Shown here piece by piece: positions 16,172 through 21,221 of a stretch of 21,221 nucleotides of DNA. Source of the stretch: RGIG8748 sp045606045. Lineage in GTDB: Bacteria; Bacillota; Clostridia; UMGS1810. Numbering within the stretch: the stretch's first letter is position 1; every line of letters starts with the position of its first letter. Location: NCBI GenBank assembly GCA_045606045.1, contig JAZURE010000074.1, forward strand, positions 1 through 21,221, written 5' to 3'. Below the pieces are notes generated by a model. It was not told where the DNA came from, searched no databases, and saw only the letters and a list, made by a program, of their open reading frames with translations. A program made the translations under genes and the position numbers.

Positions 16172-16182
16172 TTTGTACCTCC

Positions 16183-16196
16183 TTGCCTTTTGGCAA
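16183..16196 (-). promoter_or_regulatory. Small hairpin directly before the lipoprotein's ribosome site
   Basis: TTGCC and GGCAA flank AAAA on the minus strand, and the 3' arm runs straight into AAGGAGG. It could affect translation or act as a 5' stabiliser after processing of the xpt-lipoprotein mRNA. The stem is only 5 bp, so it may be chance. Confidence 0.3.
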
Positions 16197-16228
16197 AAAT
16201 ATTTATGTAAAAAAAATTACATACAAAA

Positions 16229-16801
16229 TTATCTGCGAAAAGTAAGAGAAGAGTCTGTCATAGAATCTATGATTGCCAAAGAATCCACTCTTATTCCCTT
16301 GCCGCGAAGTTCATCGCCACCGCCCTGAAAGCCCTTTTCTATAGCAATGGCACATCCTATAAGAGATGCCCCTGCCTGATTTAAAATATCTATAAGACCG
16401 TTTAGTGCATTTCCCTTAGCAAGAAAATCGTCTATAAGGAGCACCTTGTCCTCTGAACTTAAAAATTCCTTGCTTATTACGGCATTATAGACATTCTTAC
16501 GGGTAAAGGAAGTAACGGTTGAAGAATATACATCGTCCGAAATATTACCCGATTTATCCTTTTTTGCAAAAACAACAGGAACACCCATAAAATGCGCTGC
16601 GGCAAAGGCAATGGGAATTCCGGAGGTTTCGATTGTGAGGATTTTATTCACACCCTGATTATCGTAAAGGCTCGCTATTTCCCTGCCCATTTCCATGAGA
16701 AACGAGACATCTATACAGTGATTCAAAAAGCAATCAACCTTGAGTATATTACCGGGTAAAACTTTGCCTTCTTTAAGTATTTTTTGTTCTAATGCTATCA
16801 C
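16229..16801 (-). CDS. xpt: Xanthine phosphoribosyltransferase
   Basis: A 190-aa cytoplasmic enzyme that converts xanthine plus PRPP to XMP in purine salvage. Diagnostic features are the N-terminal LEQKILKEGKVLPGNILKVD, the ETSGIPIAFAAA substrate region (58-69), the VVFAKKDKS segment, and the PRPP-binding loop LLIDDFLAKGNA (121-132). Length equals that of B. subtilis Xpt (about 194). It starts with GTG at 16801, with GGTGGTGA about 8 bases upstream; a nearby out-of-frame ATG ends after two codons. It is the first gene of an operon with the BMP transporter. In Bacillus xpt is under a purine riboswitch, but here the leader is only about 33 bases, so none fits. Confidence 0.93.
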   Translation of the reverse strand: MIALEQKILKEGKVLPGNILKVDCFLNHCIDVSFLMEMGREIASLYDNQGVNKILTIETSGIPIAFAAAHFMGVPVVFAKKDKSGNISDDVYSSTVTSFTRKNVYNAVISKEFLSSEDKVLLIDDFLAKGNALNGLIDILNQAGASLIGCAIAIEKGFQGGGDELRGKGIRVDSLAIIDSMTDSSLTFRR

Positions 16802-16840
16802 GGCATGTCACCACCAAAAAAGATAATACATTTGCTTGGA

Positions 16841-16869
16841 ATTATAGCACAAATTCTTCCCAAAGTCAA
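16841..16869 (-). promoter_or_regulatory. Promoter of the xpt-BMP transporter operon
   Basis: TTGACT (minus strand, 16864-16869) and TATAAT (16841-16846) have a 17-base spacer. It is divergent from the hydF promoter, whose -35 begins only 19 bases away. No PurR-box pair was recognised in between. Confidence 0.82.
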
Positions 16870-16887
16870 CAAATTTCACCTGTTTAT

Positions 16888-16916
16888 TTGACACTTTGGT
16901 TGTGAAATGTTACAAT
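16888..16916 (+). promoter_or_regulatory. Promoter of hydF
   Basis: TTGACA (16888-16893) and TACAAT (16911-16916) are separated by 17 bases. The leader to the ATG at 16944 is about 20 bases. Confidence 0.82.
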
Positions 16917-16943
16917 AGGTCAAGTACTATTACGGAGGTAAAT

Positions 16944-18113
16944 ATGGGACTTAATGATACACCATCTTCAAACAGAATACACATATCATTTTTCGGCAGA
17001 AGAAACGCGGGAAAATCCAGCCTTGTAAATGCCGTAACAAATCAAAATCTTGCCGTTGTTTCCGATGTGGCAGGCACCACCACCGACCCTGTATCCAAGG
17101 CGATGGAGCTTAGTCCTCTCGGTCCCGTGGTTATAACCGATACCGCAGGGATAGACGATGAGGGCGGTCTTGGCGCGCTCAGGATAGAAAAGACAAACGA
17201 AGTAATACAAAAGACCGACATTGCCGTGGTTGTGGTAGATGCAAATCTCGAAATAAGCGAATATGAAAAAGAGCTTATGGCTGTATTTAAACAAAAAAAC
17301 ATCCCCACACTTATTGTGTTCAGTAAGTGCGACAATGAAGACATTACAAAAGATGCTATTTGTGTAAGTGCGAAAACAGGCAGAAATATAGATTTACTGA
17401 AAGAGAAGATTGCATCTCTTAAGCCATGTGAAAACCCAATGCGTCTTGTGGGAGACTTTATAAATAAGGGCGATGTTGTAATATTTGTAACACCAATAGA
17501 TGAATCTGCGCCCAAGGGACGACTTATACTCCCTCAGCAACAGGCAATAAGAGATGTACTCGATATTGGCGGAGTATCTGTAGTGGTACAGCCATCGGAA
17601 CTAAAAGAAACTCTGAACAATATAAAACCCGCCCTCGTGGTAACAGACAGTCAGGTATTTGGTATAGTGAACAGGATTGTTCCCGAAAGCATACCGCTTA
17701 CATCATTTTCAATACTCATGGCAAGGGTAAAGGGGCTTTTAGAAAGTGCTCTAAAAGGTGCACATGTACTCGATACTCTAAAAGATGGTGACAAGGTGCT
17801 TATATCCGAGGGATGCACCCACCACAGACAATGCAAGGATATAGGAACGGTAAAGCTTCCCAAACTCATAGAAAAGCATACGGGCGTCAAAATACATTTT
17901 GAATTTACATCGAGCGGAACATTTCCCGAGGATTTAACTCCTTATTCACTTGTAGTACACTGCGGTGGATGTATGTTAAATGATGCGGCAATGCGTTCGA
18001 GAGTAGACAGTGCCGCAAAACAAAATATACCGATAACAAATTACGGCACGGCAATAGCTCATATGAACGGCATACTTGAAAGAAGTATTGAAATAATATC
18101 CAAAGATAGCTAA
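16944..18113 (+). CDS. hydF: [FeFe] hydrogenase H-cluster maturation GTPase HydF
   Basis: HydF is the scaffold on which the di-iron subcluster made by HydE and HydG is assembled before delivery to the [FeFe] hydrogenase. The protein has 389 aa in three parts. The N-terminal GTPase domain has Walker A GRRNAGKS (18-25), DTAG (66-69) and SKCD (127-130). A dimerisation domain follows, then the C-terminal cluster-binding domain with C291-T-H293 and H339-C-G-G-C343, the conserved CxH...HCxxC ligand set. All key residues are present. The ATG at 16944 has GGAGG 6 bases upstream; the in-frame upstream start at 16896 lies inside the promoter and is rejected. It is transcribed alone; HydE, HydG and the hydrogenase are not in this window. 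Confidence 0.96.
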   Translation: MGLNDTPSSNRIHISFFGRRNAGKSSLVNAVTNQNLAVVSDVAGTTTDPVSKAMELSPLGPVVITDTAGIDDEGGLGALRIEKTNEVIQKTDIAVVVVDANLEISEYEKELMAVFKQKNIPTLIVFSKCDNEDITKDAICVSAKTGRNIDLLKEKIASLKPCENPMRLVGDFINKGDVVIFVTPIDESAPKGRLILPQQQAIRDVLDIGGVSVVVQPSELKETLNNIKPALVVTDSQVFGIVNRIVPESIPLTSFSILMARVKGLLESALKGAHVLDTLKDGDKVLISEGCTHHRQCKDIGTVKLPKLIEKHTGVKIHFEFTSSGTFPEDLTPYSLVVHCGGCMLNDAAMRSRVDSAAKQNIPITNYGTAIAHMNGILERSIEIISKDS

Positions 18114-18156
18114 AAGCATAAAAAGTGAGAGGGCACCCTCTCACTTTTTATGCTTT
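18113..18156. terminator. Bidirectional terminator between hydF and the zinc-ribbon gene
   Basis: A perfect 21-bp inverted repeat (18113-18133 with 18136-18156) with a 2-base centre. The TAA of hydF ends at its first base, and the stop of the convergent gene (18148-18150) lies inside its right arm. A/T-rich outer arms give the U-tract in both directions. Confidence 0.9.
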
Positions 18157-18564
18157 CTTTATCATTTCCTTACGGCATTTGGGACACGAAACCCTTATCA
18201 TGCCTACACCTTTTGGTACTCTTATGCTTGCATGACAGTTTTTACATCTGAAATATTTGTGCGTCTTTCTGTTTATCCACGCATCTCGCTTTATCCTGTA
18301 CCATGCGGTGAATCTGTTTTTTAACTTAAGGAACTTTTCCTTTTCGGTATATCTTTTTGATATGTTTCTGGAAAACATCCTGTACATACAAAAAATTAAC
18401 AATATCCACGAAAAAAGCGAAAGAAACGGATTAAAGAACACCCTCGCAAGAAGTGTAAACACACAGGACGAAACAACAAGAAATATATTTAATTCATCAA
18501 CACCGTATCTTCCTACCATAAACTGCTGATAGCGCATTCTTAATCTGTACAAAAAGCTTCCCAA
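18148..18564 (-). CDS. Small membrane protein with C-terminal zinc ribbon
   Basis: A protein of about 138 aa. Two hydrophobic helices (roughly residues 27-45 and 47-65) follow a basic N-terminal part containing QQFMVGRYGVDELN. After a positively charged linker, the last 35 residues hold CKNC and CPKC, a treble-clef or zinc-ribbon pair separated by about 20 residues, as in many small cytoplasmic-facing clostridial proteins. I recognise the architecture and the FM.GRYG segment from hypothetical proteins of related bacteria, but know no function. The start is uncertain: the ATG at 18573 touches AGGAG with no spacing, whereas the TTG at 18564 lies 9 bases beyond it, so I use the TTG. It has a strong promoter, and its last codons lie in the shared terminator. 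Confidence 0.75.
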   Translation of the reverse strand: MGSFLYRLRMRYQQFMVGRYGVDELNIFLVVSSCVFTLLARVFFNPFLSLFSWILLIFCMYRMFSRNISKRYTEKEKFLKLKNRFTAWYRIKRDAWINRKTHKYFRCKNCHASIRVPKGVGMIRVSCPKCRKEMIKKA

Positions 18565-18594
18565 GAAGAACATCTCCTACTTTAATTTTTTCAT

Positions 18595-18623
18595 AGTATA
18601 TAGTAAAAGGAAGCAAATGTCAA
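18595..18623 (-). promoter_or_regulatory. Promoter of the zinc-ribbon membrane protein
   Basis: TTGACA (minus strand, 18618-18623) and TATACT (18595-18600) with a 17-base spacer. It lies between this gene and the flavoprotein gene upstream, where no clear terminator is visible. Confidence 0.8.
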
Positions 18624-18658
18624 CGGAGTTAATGAAAAATTAAGAGTTTGTTAACACA

Positions 18659-19279
18659 TTATCTTATAAAATTTGTGCGAATGGTTTCTTCGCTCTCGGG
18701 AGCCTTTACACCAAGCTTATCGCCCGCTTCCTTAAGTCGCAAAAACCATGCCATATTTCTTGCAAGAACACGCATAGTCTGCAAGCCCTCTTTGTCCTCA
18801 AGTACATCCTCTGCCTTGGAGCCGTGTACCATGTTCCAGTATCTTGATGATATTATGGGCATCTGCGATATGGTAAAGTACTTATTTATCTCCTCAAATG
18901 CTGCGGTAGTGCCTGCTCTTCTTGCAGATACTATGCAGGCGGCAGGCTTAAGAGTAAATACGCCCTTACCCGAATAAAAAGCTCTGTCCATAAAGGACTT
19001 GATAAGAGACGATGACGCCGCATAATGTACGGGTGTGCCGAAAATAAATCCGTCTGCCTCTTTCGCCTTTTCATTAAACTCATTTACTGCATCGTCTATA
19101 ACACACTTTCCAAGCTTTGCACAAGCTCCGCAAGCACGGCAAGGCAGGATGTCCCTTCCTGCGAGACTGAAAATCTCTGTTTCTATACCTTCTGCATTTA
19201 ATGTCTTTTCTACCTCACAGAGTGCAGTATAGGTGCAGCCTTCCTTATGAGGACTACCGTTTACCAAAATAACTTTCAT
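18659..19279 (-). CDS. Iron-sulfur flavoprotein (NADPH-dependent FMN reductase/flavodoxin-fold family)
   Basis: A 206-aa cytoplasmic protein with a flavodoxin-like fold that binds FMN. The phosphate-binding loop is VNGSPHKEGCTY near the N-terminus, and the isoalloxazine-side loop is GTPVHYAASSSL. Between them lies a compact cysteine cluster, C47, C50, C53 and C59 (CRACGACAKLGKC), the pattern that holds a [4Fe-4S] cluster in Isf-type flavoproteins of anaerobes. These proteins pass electrons between ferredoxin-like donors and acceptors, often linked to oxygen or peroxide detoxification; the partner here is unknown. The ATG has AAAGGAGG 6 bases upstream. It follows the amino acid ABC operon after a weak terminator, so read-through is possible; no promoter of its own was identified. 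Confidence 0.9.
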   Translation of the reverse strand: MKVILVNGSPHKEGCTYTALCEVEKTLNAEGIETEIFSLAGRDILPCRACGACAKLGKCVIDDAVNEFNEKAKEADGFIFGTPVHYAASSSLIKSFMDRAFYSGKGVFTLKPAACIVSARRAGTTAAFEEINKYFTISQMPIISSRYWNMVHGSKAEDVLEDKEGLQTMRVLARNMAWFLRLKEAGDKLGVKAPESEETIRTNFIR

Positions 19280-19301
19280 AATTTTCCTCCTTTACAAATA
19301 T

Positions 19302-19323
19302 GGGAACGCATTTATGCGTTCCC
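19302..19323. terminator. Hairpin after the amino acid ABC operon
   Basis: GGGAACGCA and TGCGTTCCC flank TTTA, a perfect 9-bp stem 10 bases beyond the ATPase stop codon. The minus-strand tail (ATATTTGT) is only partly U-rich, so termination may be incomplete. Confidence 0.65.
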
Positions 19324-19332
19324 GTACAACTA

Positions 19333-20091
19333 TTATATACTCTCGAGTGATTTATTTAAGAACATTTTTGTTCTTTCGGATTTAGGATTATCAAAGACCT
19401 CTTCGGGAGTGCCCATCTCACATATAATGCCATCTGCCATAAAGATAACCTTATCGGAAACGCTTTTTGCAAATTCCATCTCGTGAGTTACAACTATCAT
19501 TGTTGTATTCTCTCCCTTTAAGCCTTTTATAACCTTGAGCACCTCGCCTGTAAGCTCGGGGTCGAGTGCACTTGTAGGCTCGTCAAAACAAAGAATGTGC
19601 GGGTTTAATGCAAGTGCTCTTGCTATAGCCACTCTCTGCTGCTGACCGCCCGAAAGCTGACAAGGATAGAAATCTATCTTATCGGAAAGCCCTACCCTCT
19701 CTATGAGGTTTTTAGCATTTGCCTCTATATTTTCGGGAGTGTCGAATTTTAAGAGTCTTGGGGCAAGGGTTATGTTCTCTAAAACATTGTACTGCGGAAA
19801 AAGATTGAACGACTGAAACACAAGTCCGAAGTTAAGACGCATCTTTCTTATCTCTTCATCGGACATGGCTTTGTTTTCCTTGCCGTCATATATAACCTTA
19901 CCGTCTACGGCAATAGTGCCGCCCTCGGCAAACTCCAAAAAATTAAGACATCTGAGCAGCGTAGTCTTGCCGCTCCCCGAGGAGCCGATTATTGAGAGCA
20001 CCTCACCTTTTTCAAGACAAAAATCTATACCCTTTAATACTTCGGTTTTACCAAAGCTTTTAACTAAATTTTTAACTTCCAGTATTTTCAT
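19333..20091 (-). CDS. Polar amino acid ABC transporter ATP-binding protein (GlnQ-like)
   Basis: A 252-aa ABC ATPase that powers uptake of a polar amino acid. It has Walker A GSSGSGKT (36-43), the Q-loop in VFQSFNLFPQYNVLENI, the signature LSGGQQQRVAIARAL, Walker B ILCFDEPTSALDPE and the switch histidine in THEM, all as in GlnQ/HisP/ArtP. Length is standard. The ATG at 20091 lies 5 bases after the permease stop, and its Shine-Dalgarno site AAAGGA overlaps the last codons of that gene, so the two are translationally linked. The amino acid transported cannot be decided from this subunit. Confidence 0.93.
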   Translation of the reverse strand: MKILEVKNLVKSFGKTEVLKGIDFCLEKGEVLSIIGSSGSGKTTLLRCLNFLEFAEGGTIAVDGKVIYDGKENKAMSDEEIRKMRLNFGLVFQSFNLFPQYNVLENITLAPRLLKFDTPENIEANAKNLIERVGLSDKIDFYPCQLSGGQQQRVAIARALALNPHILCFDEPTSALDPELTGEVLKVIKGLKGENTTMIVVTHEMEFAKSVSDKVIFMADGIICEMGTPEEVFDNPKSERTKMFLNKSLESI

Positions 20092-20096
20092 ATTAA

Positions 20097-20744
20097 TTAT
20101 CCTTTATAATAATCCAGTTTCTTTTCTATGTAGCCGAATATAAGGGTAAGTATTCCGCAAAATGCAAGATAGAAAACTCCCGAATAGAAAAGCGGCCACA
20201 AGATGTGCTCACTGTTCATAAAGCGCTTTGCATTCCATGTTATCTCATAAATCATGATTGTGTTTGCAAGAGAAGTATCCTTAACAAGAGTTAAAAACTC
20301 ATTGCTCATAGGCGGTACAATTCTCTTTATAACCTGCTTTAGCACAATATGGAAGAAAATTTGATTTTTGCTCATTCCGAGCACCTGACCTGCCTCGTAC
20401 TGACCTTTAGGTATAGACTCTATTCCCCCTCTGAAAATCTCGGAGAAATAGCAGGAATAGTTTAATATAAACGCAAGCATAACCGCCACAAAGGTAGACA
20501 TGCCGTCTATGCCCATAAGTCCCGGTCCGAAGCCGAAGACTACAAGCTGAAGCATAAGCGGAGTTCCGCGGATAATCCATATGAGTGTTTTTATGGGCCA
20601 CTTTATTACCTTGAATCTGCTCATGGAGCCAAAGGAAATAAGTAGTCCCAACGGAAGTGCCGCAAGCAGCGTCAAAGCAAAAATTTTGAAAGTTGTCCAG
20701 AGTCCCTCAAGAAGACTCAAAGTAACTGTTATAAATAAATTCAT
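20097..20744 (-). CDS. Polar amino acid ABC transporter permease (HisM/GlnP-like)
   Basis: A 215-aa inner membrane protein of the His/Glu/Gln/Arg permease family, with about five helices. The early motif LIWIIRGTPLMLQL (about residues 53-66) and the EAA loop, beginning SEIFRGGIESIPKGQYEAGQ with the ATPase-contact segment following, are typical. It probably works as a homodimer with the ATPase encoded next. The ATG has AAGGA 7 bases upstream. It follows the binding-protein gene after a terminator at 20768-20799. Confidence 0.93.
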   Translation of the reverse strand: MNLFITVTLSLLEGLWTTFKIFALTLLAALPLGLLISFGSMSRFKVIKWPIKTLIWIIRGTPLMLQLVVFGFGPGLMGIDGMSTFVAVMLAFILNYSCYFSEIFRGGIESIPKGQYEAGQVLGMSKNQIFFHIVLKQVIKRIVPPMSNEFLTLVKDTSLANTIMIYEITWNAKRFMNSEHILWPLFYSGVFYLAFCGILTLIFGYIEKKLDYYKG

Positions 20745-20767
20745 TATTTTATCCTTATCTTATCATT

Positions 20768-20799
20768 AAAAAAGGCAGATACGAAATCTGCCCTTTTTT
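20768..20799 (-). terminator. Internal terminator after the amino acid binding-protein gene
   Basis: GGCAGAT (20774-20780) pairs with ATCTGCC (20786-20792), flanked by A and T runs that give six U residues on the minus strand. It separates the binding protein from the permease and should lower expression of the membrane components. Confidence 0.9.
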
Positions 20800-20816
20800 G
20801 CCAAACAAATTCTCTC

Positions 20817-21221
20817 TTAGAAAGCGAGGTTAAGCTCATACTTTTCTGCAAGTGCAGGGAGAGTTCCGTCTTCTACGAGTTCATCTATGATTGCGTTTAC
20901 CTTTTCTGTAAGGTCAGAATCCTTTCTGAAGCCGATACCATATTCTTCGGCAGTAAGTTCAAGTGAGTATCCGAGCTTTTCGTAGCTTGTGCCGTCTGCT
21001 GTCATGGATTTTGCCATTGTGATGTCTATAACACAAGCATCTGCCTGACCGCCCATTACAGCTAAGAGAGCATCTGTCTGTGCGGCAACGGGGCTGTAAG
21101 CACCGTCAAGACCGTTATCCTTGATTGCAGCTTCGCCGGCACTGCCTGCTTCAGCGGCAAACTTAAGTCCCTTAAGGCTTGCTGCATCCTTGTAGTTATC
21201 GATTACATCCTTTTTCAAAAT
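20817..21221 (-). CDS. Amino acid ABC transporter substrate-binding protein (C-terminal part; 5' end outside window)
   Basis: The reading frame is open to the right edge, so the signal peptide and first lobe are missing. The 134 visible residues form the second lobe of a periplasmic-binding-protein-like type II fold of the extracellular amino acid binding family (SBP_bac_3). Recognisable parts are LKGLKFAAEAGSAGE, the QTDALLAVMGGQADACVID segment, GIGFRKDSDLTEKVN and the C-terminal helices ending LAEKYEL. It captures the ligand for the permease and ATPase encoded downstream. A TTG at 21218 is not the true start, because homologues extend about 130 residues further. Confidence 0.92.
   Translation of the reverse strand: MLKKDVIDNYKDAASLKGLKFAAEAGSAGEAAIKDNGLDGAYSPVAAQTDALLAVMGGQADACVIDITMAKSMTADGTSYEKLGYSLELTAEEYGIGFRKDSDLTEKVNAIIDELVEDGTLPALAEKYELNLAF

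Noticed and set aside
16802..16840. Looked for a purine riboswitch in front of xpt, as in Bacillus.
   Set aside because: Only about 33 bases separate the predicted transcription start from the start codon, and the conserved loop sequences are absent.
1..21221. Searched for CRISPR repeats, phage genes, toxin-antitoxin pairs and defence genes.
   Set aside because: No regularly spaced repeats, phage structural genes or recognisable toxin/antitoxin or defence proteins were found; gene content is core metabolism, envelope and transport.

Overview
The window looks like chromosomal DNA from an anaerobic, spore-forming, Gram-positive member of the Clostridia, probably Eubacteriales; the genus cannot be fixed from the sequence alone. 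The base composition is AT-rich, Shine-Dalgarno sites are strong (GGAGG), sigma-A promoters are near consensus, and two lipoproteins carry lipobox signal peptides. The gene content fits: a YtxC sporulation protein, the [FeFe]-hydrogenase maturase HydF, LTA-synthase-superfamily enzymes, a DUF3048 lipoprotein and an Isf-type iron-sulfur flavoprotein. Nearly all of it is ordinary housekeeping or transport DNA. The only sign of a mobile element is the truncated 5' end of a probable transposase at the left edge.

Layout. (1) 1-416: the start of a probable transposase gene on the minus strand, then a 33-codon asparagine/lysine-rich ORF on the plus strand with its own Shine-Dalgarno site and terminator. 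(2) 418-9067, all minus strand, read from right to left: DUF3048 lipoprotein; an unexplained structured intergenic stretch; cysteine synthase; M42 aminopeptidase; a hairpin-rich gap; a DUF6873 GME-fold-like protein; YtxC; a B12-binding radical SAM/DUF4080 protein; and an LTA-synthase-like enzyme with its own promoter. (3) 9116-11198, plus strand: tRNA-Thr(CGU), then an OpgB-like phosphoglycerol transferase. (4) 11203-16869, minus strand: an operon of xanthine phosphoribosyltransferase followed by a complete BMP-type (purine nucleoside class) ABC transporter, made of lipoprotein, double ATPase and two permeases. (5) 16888-18156, plus strand: hydF, divergent from the purine operon. (6) 18148-21221, minus strand: a small membrane zinc-ribbon protein, an iron-sulfur flavoprotein, and a polar amino acid ABC transporter whose binding-protein gene runs off the right edge.

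How the parts work together. The purine operon probably brings in nucleosides or nucleobases and converts xanthine to XMP. Both ABC operons have an intrinsic terminator directly after the binding-protein gene, the usual way to make more binding protein than membrane components. The two phosphoglycerol-transferase-type enzymes probably decorate or build envelope glycerophosphate polymers or glycans; each carries a different extra C-terminal extracellular domain. HydF serves hydrogenase assembly. The points most worth a second look are the structured region at 7839-7960 with a possible small RNA, the tiny Asn-rich ORF, the DUF6873 gene with its unusual upstream palindromes, and the domain fusions of the two LTA-synthase-family proteins.
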